A DNA stretch of 48,539 nt from an uncultured Prevotellaceae bacterium (GTDB lineage Bacteria; Bacteroidota; Bacteroidia; Bacteroidales; Bacteroidaceae): positions 1-48,539 of the forward strand of contig CALDLA010000166.1 of the NCBI GenBank assembly GCA_937898415.1. Reading direction: 5' to 3'. The notes below the pieces were generated by a model, which was given only the letters and a program-made list of their open reading frames with translations, made no database searches and was not told the origin of the DNA. How positions within the stretch are numbered: position 1 is the stretch's first letter; every line of letters begins with the position of its first letter. Made by a program: the position numbers and the translations under genes. Shown here piece by piece: positions 1-8,949 of this stretch.

Positions 1-82
1 AGTCAAATGATTTAGTGACTCTAGTCACGCTGCAATCGAATCGTTTCTTTTGTCATGAAAAAATAATAGGGCTGAAAACGCG

Positions 83-138
83 TTTATTAATAAATAGCAT
101 GCAAATTATTAATAAGTAGCGTGCTATTTATTAATAAA
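83..138. repeat. AT-rich inverted repeat downstream of ftsZ
   Basis: A 20-nt arm at 83-102 (TTTATTAATAAATAGCATGC) is matched in inverted orientation at 119-138 with one mismatch, around a 16-nt AT-rich loop that holds another ATTAATAA. It lies beyond the end of ftsZ, so it could be part of the 3' boundary of the dcw transcript or belong to a neighbouring unit outside the window. It has no T-run typical of an intrinsic terminator. Apart from this and the hairpin at 153-184, I see no gene in bases 1-196. Confidence 0.6.
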
Positions 139-152
139 TGAGGATGAAGTCA

Positions 153-184
153 GGTTACATGGTTACTGCTGTAACCATGTAACC
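153..184 (-). terminator. Perfect 14-bp hairpin after ftsZ
   Basis: GGTTACATGGTTAC at 153-166 pairs perfectly with 171-184 around the loop TGCT. It begins 13 nt downstream of the ftsZ stop codon on the minus strand, which is where a terminator for the whole dcw transcript is expected. No uridine tract follows it, so an mRNA 3'-end stabilising role is an alternative. Confidence 0.55.
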
Positions 185-196
185 AAAAGCGGGTTG

Positions 197-1528
197 TCAG
201 GCGAAGCTGATGATGCCCTGCTGAGGCTCCTGGGGCGCAACCTCTTTCTGGTCAAGGAGCACATCGCCGGTGGCCTGAGAATGGATGCTGTCGAGGATTT
301 CGCGGGTGCGCTTATAGGTGGGCGTCGATTCAACTGCGCTGATGACGTCGTCGTTGTCAAGGTCCTCAGGACGGAAGAGGTAGATGTGGGGGCGGCGCTT
401 GTAGCGGCGTACGCCGTCGGTGCCTCCATAGTAGCGTCCGCGACGCTCCTCGCGGGCGGCTGCCTTCTCCTGTTCCTCGGCTATGCGGTTGGCCTCCTCC
501 TGCGAGTGCTTCTTCAGGCGCGACTCCATACCGTCGACATTGGTGATGCCGAAGCCGGTGGCGAGGATGGTGACCTTCACCTTCTTGCCCAGTTCGGGGT
601 CGATGGCGACACCCCACTTGATTTCGAAGTCGCCGAACTTGTCCATGAAGTCGTTGACGTAGTTCATTTCCTCCATCATGAAGTTGTCGCCGGCACCCTT
701 CTCCTCGTTGAAGGCGATGCTGAGCAGGATCTTCTTGGAGTTGAAGACGTCGTTATCGTTGAGCAGGGGCGAGTGCAGGGCGTCGTCAATGGCCTTCTTC
801 ACGCGGTCTTCACCCTCGCCGTAACCTGTTGACATGATGGCGACGCCACCATCTTTCAATACTGTCTTTACGTCGTTGAAGTCGAGGTTGATGAGTCCGT
901 GGACGGTGATAATCTCAGCAATTGACTTGGCGGCTACCGACAACGTGTCGTCGGCCTTGCCGAAGGCGGCGGTCAGCGACAGGTCAGGGTAGATCTCGCG
1001 CAGGCGCTCGTTGTTGATGACCAGCAGGGCGTCAACGTGCTTCGACATCTCCTCGACGCCGTCGAGCGCCTGGTCAATCTTGCGGGCGCCCTCGAAGCGG
1101 AAGGGGATGGTGACGATGCCGACGGTCAGGATGCCCATCTCCTTCGACACCTTGGCAATGACGGGTGCGGCACCGGTACCGGTACCACCGCCCATACCGG
1201 CGGTGATGAACGCCATGCGGGTGCCGTCGTTCAGCATGTTCTTGATGTCGTCGATGCTCTCCTCGGCGGCCTGACGGGCGCGTTCGGGTTTGTTGCCGGC
1301 GCCGAGGCCCTCGGAGCCGAGTTGCAGGTGGACGGGCACGGGCGAATCGTTGAGTGCCTGTGCGTCGGTATTGCAGAGTACGAACGTGACGTCGTGAATA
1401 CCTTCGCGGTACATGTGGTTGACGGCATTGCCGCCACCGCCGCCGACGCCGATGACCTTAATAATGCTGTGCTCCTTCTCCGGCTCGCCGAAGTCCAGGA
1501 TATCTAATGTGTTGTTATTGTCTGCCAT
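197..1528 (-). CDS. ftsZ: Cell division protein FtsZ
   Basis: Tubulin-like GTPase of 443 aa that polymerises into the cytokinetic Z-ring at midcell. The N-terminal GTPase domain is clear: a glycine-rich GVGGGGGNAVNHM segment near residue 28, the tubulin signature GGGTGTGAAPVIA near residue 112, and the T7-loop region (NLDFNDVKTVL) near 210. After the core comes a charged, Arg/Glu-rich linker and a tail ending in ISFA. I start it at 1528 (MADNNN) rather than the longer open frame to 1612, because the extension runs into ftsA and reads like an off-frame copy of the ftsA tail. It is the last gene of the cluster, 20 nt after ftsA, and two hairpin structures follow it. Confidence 0.97.
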   Translation of the reverse strand: MADNNNTLDILDFGEPEKEHSIIKVIGVGGGGGNAVNHMYREGIHDVTFVLCNTDAQALNDSPVPVHLQLGSEGLGAGNKPERARQAAEESIDDIKNMLNDGTRMAFITAGMGGGTGTGAAPVIAKVSKEMGILTVGIVTIPFRFEGARKIDQALDGVEEMSKHVDALLVINNERLREIYPDLSLTAAFGKADDTLSVAAKSIAEIITVHGLINLDFNDVKTVLKDGGVAIMSTGYGEGEDRVKKAIDDALHSPLLNDNDVFNSKKILLSIAFNEEKGAGDNFMMEEMNYVNDFMDKFGDFEIKWGVAIDPELGKKVKVTILATGFGITNVDGMESRLKKHSQEEANRIAEEQEKAAAREERRGRYYGGTDGVRRYKRRPHIYLFRPEDLDNDDVISAVESTPTYKRTREILDSIHSQATGDVLLDQKEVAPQEPQQGIISFA

Positions 1529-1548
1529 AATCTTTTTTTGTTTTTTTA

Positions 1549-3000
1549 TTATTCTTCTTCCTCCATGATTTTCTTGCCGAAGCTGAGGACGCCCTTCTTG
1601 AACTTGTTCCACTTGGAGTTCTCGCGTTTGATGCGTTCGCGCTCAGCGGCTTCAGCCTCCTCTTTCTCGCGCTTGATGCGTTCTTCCTCTTCGCGCTTCA
1701 GGCGTGCTTCCTCCTCGGCCTTCTGTTTCTCAGCCTCGGTACGGACCACGCCTGCGGGTATCTCGCCGGGCTTGCGGGCGGGACGCTGCTCGTTGGCGTC
1801 GGGTGTGGTGGCAGGTTTCTGCTGGCCAAAGAGGTCGCCGTTGGGGTCGAAGGGACCGCCGGCGCAGTTGATGTCGCCCTTCATCAGCAGTCCCAGCACG
1901 GTGTTCATCATGGCGTTCTTGGCCTTGATGTCTTCAGTGCCGCCGGTGATGGTGTGCGTGGGGAACTTGGCCACGCGTATCTTCTCAATATGCGTATGGT
2001 TCTGGAATGCCCGCTCAATGTTCTTCAGATTGGCACCGCCGCCGGTCAGGATGATGCCGCCCAGCAGCTTGTCGTAGTACTCGGAGGGCACCTGATACCA
2101 GGCGTTCTCGACAATCTCCTCCAAGCGGCCCTCGACAATCTCGATGAAGCGGCGGCTCTCGACGGAGCGGTCCTGGTCGATGGCGTACTTCATGTTGTTG
2201 TCAATCTCGCTGTTGTCGGTGTAGGCCGAGGCGTACTTCAGTTTCATCTTCTCGGCATCGGTCTCCTCCATCTGCAGCGTGGCAATGTCCTTGGTGATGT
2301 TGCTGCCGCCCAGGGGGATGACGGCGAGATGGCGCAGGATGTTCTTCGTATAGACACTGACGGTGGTCGTGTCGCTGCCTATGTCAATAAGTGCGCAGCC
2401 TGAGCGGCGCTCAGCCTCTGTAAGCACAGCATCGGCCAATGCGCGAGGTGCGTTAAGCATCTCGGCAATGGCGATGCCGGCCACTTCGAAGCACTTGTTA
2501 AGATTCTTATAGAATGCTTTGCGTTGCAGCATGTTCAGGTAGTTGCCCTCCAGTCGGGTACACTGGATGCCTACCGGATCCTGCTGATATTGTGAGTCGA
2601 CCTTGTACTCCTGGACGGCTGTGTCGAGGATTTCCTGATCGGGATAAATCATGTTACGGTTGGAGTCGACGAGCTGGTCTATCATGGCCTCGGTCACGAT
2701 GGTGCCTGCGGGCAGGTCCTTGGTGACTACATTGCGCACGCCGCGCACGGACTGTCCGCCCACTCCTACATATACTTTTACTATCTGCGTCTTCAGTTGT
2801 GTCTCCAGTTTCTTCACAATGCCCTGCAGGCACTGGGCTGTCTTGTCAATGTTGTAAACCACTCCCTTGCGGATGAACTGCGAAGAGTCCTCCTTCACCA
2901 TAGCCAGCACCGAGATGCTGCCGTCCAGGTTCTTCTGTCCCGCAATACCCGTCATCTTTGATGAACCGAGTTCAATTGCTACGATAAATTCCTTTGCCAT
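1549..3000 (-). CDS. ftsA: Cell division protein FtsA
   Basis: Actin-like ATPase of 483 aa that tethers FtsZ to the membrane. It starts MAKEFIVAIELGSSKMTGI (phosphate-1 motif of the actin fold), has a 1C-type domain insert, DIGSDTTTVSVY (phosphate-2) near residue 203 and ILTGGGANL (adenosine motif) near 319. After about residue 400 a long Glu/Lys/Arg-rich, probably helical segment precedes a basic C-terminus (WNKFKKGVLSFGKKI) that could be the membrane-targeting amphipathic helix. The extended charged linker makes it longer than proteobacterial FtsA (about 420 aa), which is common in Bacteroidota. It sits between ftsQ and ftsZ. Confidence 0.96.
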   Translation of the reverse strand: MAKEFIVAIELGSSKMTGIAGQKNLDGSISVLAMVKEDSSQFIRKGVVYNIDKTAQCLQGIVKKLETQLKTQIVKVYVGVGGQSVRGVRNVVTKDLPAGTIVTEAMIDQLVDSNRNMIYPDQEILDTAVQEYKVDSQYQQDPVGIQCTRLEGNYLNMLQRKAFYKNLNKCFEVAGIAIAEMLNAPRALADAVLTEAERRSGCALIDIGSDTTTVSVYTKNILRHLAVIPLGGSNITKDIATLQMEETDAEKMKLKYASAYTDNSEIDNNMKYAIDQDRSVESRRFIEIVEGRLEEIVENAWYQVPSEYYDKLLGGIILTGGGANLKNIERAFQNHTHIEKIRVAKFPTHTITGGTEDIKAKNAMMNTVLGLLMKGDINCAGGPFDPNGDLFGQQKPATTPDANEQRPARKPGEIPAGVVRTEAEKQKAEEEARLKREEEERIKREKEEAEAAERERIKRENSKWNKFKKGVLSFGKKIMEEEE

Positions 3001-3035
3001 ATCTTTACTCCTAATTAACTACTTAGTTTACTTCT

Positions 3036-3782
3036 TTAACTCCTCTTCTTACAGATGATTTGATTGTCGAATTCCATATTGATGCGCTCATAGCGGTCCC
3101 AGCCGGCGTGGCTCAGTCCGAACTTATAGAACTTGCGCAGACGCTCCAGCTTGCGCGGTATATCCTTCGGCGCCCCCAGATAGACCACGTGGTCGCCCAC
3201 ACGCGGCACCAGTTCGAGCGTACCGTCAGGCAGTATGTTCAGCTGTTCCGTCTGCTCCTGCCAGAAGCGGTCGGCCAGTATCTGGCTGGCTATCGGGGCC
3301 AGTCGCTTACTGGCGTACTCATGACTGATAGCACCTGTGGCTATCAGCAGGTTGCCTGCCAAGCGGGTGTGGGGCAGTATGTCGCCATGAGCGTCTACAT
3401 AGTACTGCTCGCCGCGATTGGTCATGATGTGGAGCACGGGCTGGCGCTGCGTCAGGCGGATATTGACGTGGCCGTTCTGTGTCTTGTAGCACTCCACCTT
3501 ATCGACGAAGGGGCTCCTCAGCAGCACTTCCTCCATGTTGCGGGTACTTACAAACTGCATGGGCTGGGCCAGCGGGTACTGTTGGCTCTTCTCCAGCAGC
3601 CGCTTCACCTCGGCAGGTGTCAGGAACCCGTAGTCCTGCTGCTCGGCGATGTCGATGTTCACCGCCGTACACACCGTAGCCTTCTCCTCAGGTTCGTTGA
3701 ACACGGAGATGGCCAGCACCAGATACACGGCGATGACGATGTCCAGCAGGACGACAGCGGTCTTTTTCCAGTTGATTGTCAT
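3036..3782 (-). CDS. ftsQ: Cell division protein FtsQ
   Basis: Bitopic inner-membrane divisome protein of 248 aa. One transmembrane helix (about residues 9-27, AVVLLDIVIAVYLVLAISV) follows a short cytoplasmic N-terminus. The periplasmic part contains a POTRA-like segment (LTPAEVKRLLEK, then FVDKVECYKTQNGHVNIRLTQRQP) and the FtsQ beta domain. Its position between murC and ftsA is diagnostic, because FtsQ sequences diverge strongly. The stop codon of murC abuts the ATG (3783/3782), so the two genes are probably translationally coupled. Confidence 0.9.
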   Translation of the reverse strand: MTINWKKTAVVLLDIVIAVYLVLAISVFNEPEEKATVCTAVNIDIAEQQDYGFLTPAEVKRLLEKSQQYPLAQPMQFVSTRNMEEVLLRSPFVDKVECYKTQNGHVNIRLTQRQPVLHIMTNRGEQYYVDAHGDILPHTRLAGNLLIATGAISHEYASKRLAPIASQILADRFWQEQTEQLNILPDGTLELVPRVGDHVVYLGAPKDIPRKLERLRKFYKFGLSHAGWDRYERINMEFDNQIICKKRS

Positions 3783-5204
3783 TTACTTCTGTTGTAATAT
3801 CTTGGTTATTTGTGGCACCTGACTGTCAAGGTCTCCGGCACCGAGGATGACGAGCACGTCGAAGTTGTGGCTCTTGACATAGCTGATGACGTCGGCCTTG
3901 CTGATCATCTCCTTCTGCACACCGGGCTTCAGGTGGTCGTAGATGAGCTGTGACGTGACACCCTCGATGGGTTCCTCGCGGGCCGGGTAGATCTCGGTAA
4001 GCACCACCTCGTCCAACTGGCTCAGCGCCTCGGCAAAGTCGAGGTAGAAGTCGCGTGTACGGGTATAGAGGTGGGGCTGGAAGATGGCCGTGATGTGACG
4101 GTCCTTGTAAAGCTCACGTATGCTGCGGGCACTCTGGTAGATTTCCTTCGGATGGTGGGCGTAGTCGCTGAGCAGCACTATCCGGTTGTTCTTGATCTTG
4201 AAGTCGAAGCGGCGGTCCACGCCTCCGTAGGTCCGCATGCCGTAGCGCAGTTCCTCAGCCGTGCAGCCGTTCAGCTGGGCCATCGCCATAGCGGCAATGC
4301 CGTTCTCAATATTAATAGGTATGGGCTGTCCCAGGACGATGTTGCTGACCGACTCTATGGGCGAGACGAAGTCGAACGTGATGCCGCCGTTTTCGATGCG
4401 GATGTTCTCAGCATGGAAGTCACCCTCGCTGAGGGCGTAGTCGTAGCGGCGTACACCCTCCTGCAGTTCTTCCTTCATCTCCAGGTCGCGATGGATGATG
4501 AGCGCACCGCCCGCCTGTATGAGTGTGGTGTAGTGGCGGAAACTCTCCAAATAGGCCTCCTTCGTACCGTAGATGTCCAGGTGGTCGGGGTCGGTCGAGG
4601 TGATAACCGACATCCAGGGCTGCAGCCAGTGGAACGAGCGGTCGAACTCGTCGGCCTCGATGACGACGAAGTCAGAGTCAGACAGGATGTAGTTCGTGCC
4701 GTAGTTCTTGGAAATGCCGCCGAGGAAGGCGTTGCAGTTCAGGTGGCTCTGGTGCATGATGTGGGCGCACATGGTCGAGGTGGTGGTCTTTCCGTGGGTT
4801 CCGGCTACGCAAAGTCCCTTATGCTCACGGGTCAGCGTACCCAGCACCTGGGCGCGCTTCTGTATCTCGAAGCCATTCTCACGGAAGAACACTAATTCCT
4901 TGTGGTCAGCCGGAATGGCGGGTGTATAGATGACGAGACACGAAGCGGGCTTCTTGCAGGCGTGGGGAATCTCGTCGATGTTCTCCTCATAGTGGATGAG
5001 CATACCCTCGCGCTCCAGCTGGCGGGTCAGGTCGCTGGGCGTCTTGTCGTAACCGGCCACCACGAGGCCGCGCTTGATGAAGTAGCGGGCGATGGCGCTC
5101 ATGCCGATGCCACCGGCTCCTACGAAATAGACAGCTCGCAAGCCCCCTAAGTTAGGGGGTTGGGGGTCTGAACGACCTATGTTTGTTATATTTGTTTTTT
5201 TCAT
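3783..5204 (-). CDS. murC: UDP-N-acetylmuramate--L-alanine ligase MurC
   Basis: Cytoplasmic ATP-dependent Mur ligase (473 aa) that adds L-Ala to UDP-MurNAc. It shows the UDP-binding glycine loop FVGAGGIGMSAIARYF near residue 27, the ATP P-loop GTHGKTTTSTM near 115, and the central and C-terminal Mur ligase domains (LSDYAHHPKEI, IFQPHLYTRTRDF). The N-terminus is odd: before the conserved AVYFVGAGG comes a stretch with SDPQPPNLGGL that is encoded by one arm of a REP-like repeat (5141-5173). The start codon and the RBS (AAGGA) lie between the two inverted repeat arms. The native start may therefore have been displaced by the repeat. Catalytic regions look intact. Confidence 0.95.
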   Translation of the reverse strand: MKKTNITNIGRSDPQPPNLGGLRAVYFVGAGGIGMSAIARYFIKRGLVVAGYDKTPSDLTRQLEREGMLIHYEENIDEIPHACKKPASCLVIYTPAIPADHKELVFFRENGFEIQKRAQVLGTLTREHKGLCVAGTHGKTTTSTMCAHIMHQSHLNCNAFLGGISKNYGTNYILSDSDFVVIEADEFDRSFHWLQPWMSVITSTDPDHLDIYGTKEAYLESFRHYTTLIQAGGALIIHRDLEMKEELQEGVRRYDYALSEGDFHAENIRIENGGITFDFVSPIESVSNIVLGQPIPINIENGIAAMAMAQLNGCTAEELRYGMRTYGGVDRRFDFKIKNNRIVLLSDYAHHPKEIYQSARSIRELYKDRHITAIFQPHLYTRTRDFYLDFAEALSQLDEVVLTEIYPAREEPIEGVTSQLIYDHLKPGVQKEMISKADVISYVKSHNFDVLVILGAGDLDSQVPQITKILQQK

Positions 5205-5259
5205 ATTCCTTATTGCTTTGAGTCTTGTTCAGACCCCCAGCCCCCTAACTCAGGGGGCC
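5141..5259. repeat. Inverted REP-like pair at the murG/murC junction
   Basis: The segment 5141-5173 and the segment 5227-5259 are inverted copies of one 33-nt sequence (30/33 identical by eye), each with a C5-TAACT-G5 type mini-hairpin and a GTTCAGACCCCC flank. About 53 nt separate them. The right arm supplies the last codons and the stop of murG (Gly-Pro-Leu-Ser-stop). The left arm encodes part of the MurC N-terminus. In the mRNA the arms can pair into a stem of about 30 bp whose loop contains the murC RBS and start codon. It resembles a bacterial interspersed (BIME/MITE-like) element. Confidence 0.75.
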
Positions 5260-6363
5260 AAGAGCCAGTTTAATCACTTCTTTTGCTATGATGTCGGCCG
5301 AGTCGGGCAGGGCCATTTTGAGAGCGTTCTCGCTGAGCGACTTCAGCTTCACCTCGTCGTTGACCGTGTTGATGGCCAATTGCAGGAGCGTGGCCGGTGC
5401 GTCGGCATCCTTCACGTAGATGGCTGCATCGCGGTTGGCCAGTGCCAGCGCGTTCTTTGTCTGGTGGTCCTCGGCCACGTTGGGGCTGGGCACGAGGATG
5501 ACGGGCTTGCCGATGAGGCAGAACTCGGAGATGCTGCTGGCTCCGGCACGGCTGATGACCAGGTCGGCAGCACGATAGGCAGCCCCCATGTCGGTGATGA
5601 AGTCGGTAGCCTTCAGATTGGGAAGGCTGCTGCCCTTCAACTGCTCCTGTATGCTGGCGTAGTAGTACTTGCCAGTCTGCCACAGGAACTGTACGCCGCT
5701 CTGTCCGACGAGGTCGAGGTGCTGCAGCACGCTCTCGTTGATGGTGCGGGCGCCAAGACTGCCGCCCACTATCAGGATGGTCTTCTTCGACGGGTCGAAG
5801 CCCAGACTGCGCACGGCATCCTCACGCGAGATGGTGGTGTCGAGCAGGGCCTGACGGACGGGATTGCCTGTCAGCATCAGCTTCTCCTTCGGGAAGAAGC
5901 GCTCCATCCCCTCATATGCCACACAAATCTTCTCGGCCCGCTTGGCCAGGTTCTTGTTGGCCAGTCCGGCGTAGCTGTTCTGCTCTTGTATGAGGGTTGG
6001 GATGCCCAAGCTGTTGGCTGCACCTAAGGCTGCGCTACTGGCGTAGCCACCTACACCGACGGCCACGTCGGGACGGAACTCCTTCAGTATCTTCTTAGCA
6101 ATCCACTTGCTCTTCAGATAGTCGAATGCCACGCCGATGTTGGCAGGCTTCCACAACGGACGTAAGAATCCCCTGATGGGTAATCCTTTTATCTCATATC
6201 CGGCAGCAGGAACCCGTTGCATTTCCATACGTCCCTGGGCACCGATAAACAGTATCCGGGCATCCGGGCGCAGACGGCGTACGGCGTTGGCAATCGACAC
6301 GGCCGGGAAGATGTGGCCTCCTGTGCCGCCGCCACTGACGATGACTCTTAACTCCTTACTCAT
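5245..6363 (-). CDS. murG: UDP-GlcNAc transferase MurG (lipid II synthesis)
   Basis: Peripheral membrane GT28 glycosyltransferase (372 aa) that adds GlcNAc to lipid I to form lipid II. Starts MSKELRVIVSGGGTGGHIFPA, with the donor/acceptor glycine loop typical of MurG, followed by GVGGYASSAALGAA near residue 105. The C-terminal domain has VGGSLGAR and the donor-sugar signature SRAGASSISEFCLIGKPVILVPSP near 265-290. The start at 6363 overlaps the ftsW stop in an ATGA arrangement; longer in-frame extensions only read through ftsW. The final residues GPLS and the stop codon come from a REP-like repeat, so the natural C-terminus may have been slightly altered. Confidence 0.95.
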   Translation of the reverse strand: MSKELRVIVSGGGTGGHIFPAVSIANAVRRLRPDARILFIGAQGRMEMQRVPAAGYEIKGLPIRGFLRPLWKPANIGVAFDYLKSKWIAKKILKEFRPDVAVGVGGYASSAALGAANSLGIPTLIQEQNSYAGLANKNLAKRAEKICVAYEGMERFFPKEKLMLTGNPVRQALLDTTISREDAVRSLGFDPSKKTILIVGGSLGARTINESVLQHLDLVGQSGVQFLWQTGKYYYASIQEQLKGSSLPNLKATDFITDMGAAYRAADLVISRAGASSISEFCLIGKPVILVPSPNVAEDHQTKNALALANRDAAIYVKDADAPATLLQLAINTVNDEVKLKSLSENALKMALPDSADIIAKEVIKLALGPLS

Positions 6364-7610
6364 ATCTTGCTTGTTTTCATTTTTGCTGAACGGCTGACAC
6401 TCAGGATGGCCCCGATGTAAGCGCAGTTGATGATGGTCGAGGTACCGCCCTTCGAGATGAGCGGCAGCGGCTGTCCCGTCACCGGTGCCAGTCCCACGGC
6501 TACCATCATGTTGAAGGTGGCCTGGATGACCAGCATCAGGGCCAGTCCCATGATGAGGAATGCCGGGAAGTTGTTTTCGCAACGCGAGGCTATGCGGGCA
6601 GCACGGTAGAGCAGCACGACGTAGAGGAAGACCACGAAGGCAGCACCGAAGAGTCCCATCTCCTCAATGATGATGGCATAGATGAAGTCTGAGAATGCCT
6701 GTGGCAGGTAGTCGCGTTCTGTTGAGTTGCCAGGCCCCTTGCCGATGATGCCCGCCGAAGCGATGGCGATGTTGGCATGACCTACCTGGAAATTCTCCTC
6801 GATGTCGTAATCCTCAGGCGCCACATCCTTCTTGTCAATGAACTTCAGGATGCGGTTGCGCTGGGTGGTAAAGCGGTGGAAGATGCCGCCACCCTTGATG
6901 CTGGTCTTGTCCTCGCCGTCCTTGCCGGCATCAGCCACGCTTTCGGTCATGCTGGTTTGCTCGTCAGGCGTATCCTCGATGCTACCCAGCGTCAGGATAA
7001 GTGTCAGTCCGATGACGGCGAGTATGGAGATAGCTCCCACGAGTTTGCCCATCTGCGACATCGGTACACGACCGAGGAACATCATCAGCACGATGACGCA
7101 AAACAACAAGGCGGCCGTCGACAGGTTCTCAATGCCTATCAGGAAGGTCGTGGGCACCAGTATCAGCATGATATAGTTGAATGCCTTACGGTCGGCACCT
7201 GTCTCGCGCTGCATGGCGCTGAGAATCTGGGCTGTGACCAGCACCATCGTTCCCTTGGCAATCTCCGAGGGCTGGAAGGTAATGCCTAACAGGGAGATGA
7301 CACGGTTGGCGCCGTTGATGCTCTCGCCGCCTATCAGCACCCAGAGTAGTGTCACTGCCGTGATGACCAGCAGAAACGGCGTCATCAGCTTGAAGTAGCG
7401 GCACGGCACGTTCAGCGTCACCACCGCCACCACCACACCGACCAGAATCATGATGGTGTGGTAGAGGATGGGACCCATGTAGTTCTGGCTCTTGTAGGTC
7501 AGGTTGCTCGAAGCCGAGAAGACTTCGATAATGCTGATCATGCAGAGGAAGAAGAACACCATCCAGATGACCTTGTCGCCTTTGAAGATATTGCCTATTT
7601 TCTTGTTCAT
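6360..7610 (-). CDS. ftsW: Lipid II polymerase FtsW (SEDS family)
   Basis: Polytopic SEDS-family glycosyltransferase (416 aa) that polymerises lipid II at the septum together with the FtsI transpeptidase. About ten hydrophobic segments are visible. Conserved SEDS landmarks include GANRVISLLGITFQPSEIAKG near residue 100 and TGQPLPLISKGGTS near 377 in the last loop. There is a large hydrophilic insert around residues 210-270, partly acidic, between transmembrane segments; Bacteroidota FtsW proteins often have one. Stop overlaps the murG start; the start codon abuts the murD stop. Assignment as FtsW rather than RodA rests on the dcw context. Confidence 0.93.
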   Translation of the reverse strand: MNKKIGNIFKGDKVIWMVFFFLCMISIIEVFSASSNLTYKSQNYMGPILYHTIMILVGVVVAVVTLNVPCRYFKLMTPFLLVITAVTLLWVLIGGESINGANRVISLLGITFQPSEIAKGTMVLVTAQILSAMQRETGADRKAFNYIMLILVPTTFLIGIENLSTAALLFCVIVLMMFLGRVPMSQMGKLVGAISILAVIGLTLILTLGSIEDTPDEQTSMTESVADAGKDGEDKTSIKGGGIFHRFTTQRNRILKFIDKKDVAPEDYDIEENFQVGHANIAIASAGIIGKGPGNSTERDYLPQAFSDFIYAIIIEEMGLFGAAFVVFLYVVLLYRAARIASRCENNFPAFLIMGLALMLVIQATFNMMVAVGLAPVTGQPLPLISKGGTSTIINCAYIGAILSVSRSAKMKTSKI

Positions 7611-8942
7611 TTACAGACTTCTTGCTATTTCCTTGAATTGTTCACCACGGTCCTCCATATTCTTGAAGAGGTCGAACGATGCACAGCAGGGGCTCAGCAG
7701 CACCGTCTCGCCGGGCTTGGCCAGCTCGTAGCAGGCAGCCATGCACTCCTTCATGGAGTGAGTGTCGCGGACGGGGATGCCTAACGAGTCGAAGTTGTCG
7801 TGCAGCTTCTGGTTGTCGGCACCTAAGTAAACCAGTGCCGAGCACTTCTCACGCACCAGCGGCTTGATGGGGTCGTAGTCGTTGCCCTTGTCCTTGCCGC
7901 CGATAATCAGGACGACCTTAGTCTTCATCGACTCCAGCGCGTACCAGCAGGCATCGACGTTGGTGGCTTTCGAGTCGTTAACGTAGTGTACACCGCGCAC
8001 GTCGCAGACTTTCTCCAGACGATGCTCTACGCCTGGGAAGTCACTCAGCGACTTGCGTATTTCCTCCTTCTTGATGCCGGCGATGTTGGCGGCAAGTCCT
8101 GCTGCCAGCGAGTTGTAGATATTGTGGCGTCCCGTCAGGCTCAGGCTCTCCTGCTCCATATTGAAGGGCGTGGGGTATTCCAGTTTATACTGGCCTTCCT
8201 CGATGTAGCCGATGACACCACTCTTCTTGACGTCGGAGAAGGGACACTGCACGGCCTTGATGTCGTATTTCTTCAGTTCCTTGGCAATGACGGGATCATC
8301 GGCCCAGTAGATGAAGGCGTCCTGCGGCGTCTGGTTCTGGATGATACGCATCTTGGCGTCGGTATAGTTCTGCATCGAGTTGTCGTAGCGGTCCAGATGG
8401 TCGGGCGTGATGTTCAGCAGAATGGCAATATTGGCACGGAAGTCGTACATGTTGTCCAACTGGAACGACGAGAGCTCGATGATGTAGTACGCATGCGGGT
8501 CCTCAGCCACCTGCAGGGCCAGCGAACGACCGATGTTGCCGGCCAGTCCGGCATCATAGCCTGCCTGACGGAAGATGTGGTAGATGAGCGAGGTGGTGGT
8601 GGTCTTGCCGTTCGAACCGGTGATGCAGATCATCTTCGACGTGGTGTAACGGCCAGCAAACTCAATCTCGCTGATGATGTGGATGCCCTTCTCGATGGCC
8701 TTGCTGACCATCGGGGCAGTATCGGGAATGCCGGGCGACTTGATGATCTCGTCGGCGGCTAAGATTTTCTCTTCGGTATGCTGACCTTCCTCCCAGGCTA
8801 TCTGGTGGTCGTCCATCAGTTGCTTATACTTGTCGGCAATCTTCGACATGTCTGAGACGAACACGTCGAAACCTTCCTTCTTGGCCAGTACGGCGGCTCC
8901 AGCACCGCTTTCTCCGGCTCCTAAAATCACAATCTTCTTCAT
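7611..8942 (-). CDS. murD: UDP-MurNAc-L-Ala--D-glutamate ligase MurD
   Basis: Cytoplasmic Mur ligase of 443 aa that adds D-Glu. N-terminal Rossmann-like loop MKKIVILGAGESGAGAA, ATP-binding CITGSNGKTTTTSLIYHI near residue 107, NITPDHLDRY near 178, and C-terminal HRLEKVCDVRGVHYVNDSKATN followed by VVLIIGGKDKGNDY are all characteristic of MurD. Length is normal. It lies 7 nt after mraY and directly before ftsW, as in other Bacteroidota dcw clusters. Confidence 0.96.
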   Translation of the reverse strand: MKKIVILGAGESGAGAAVLAKKEGFDVFVSDMSKIADKYKQLMDDHQIAWEEGQHTEEKILAADEIIKSPGIPDTAPMVSKAIEKGIHIISEIEFAGRYTTSKMICITGSNGKTTTTSLIYHIFRQAGYDAGLAGNIGRSLALQVAEDPHAYYIIELSSFQLDNMYDFRANIAILLNITPDHLDRYDNSMQNYTDAKMRIIQNQTPQDAFIYWADDPVIAKELKKYDIKAVQCPFSDVKKSGVIGYIEEGQYKLEYPTPFNMEQESLSLTGRHNIYNSLAAGLAANIAGIKKEEIRKSLSDFPGVEHRLEKVCDVRGVHYVNDSKATNVDACWYALESMKTKVVLIIGGKDKGNDYDPIKPLVREKCSALVYLGADNQKLHDNFDSLGIPVRDTHSMKECMAACYELAKPGETVLLSPCCASFDLFKNMEDRGEQFKEIARSL

Positions 8943-8949
8943 TGTCTTC

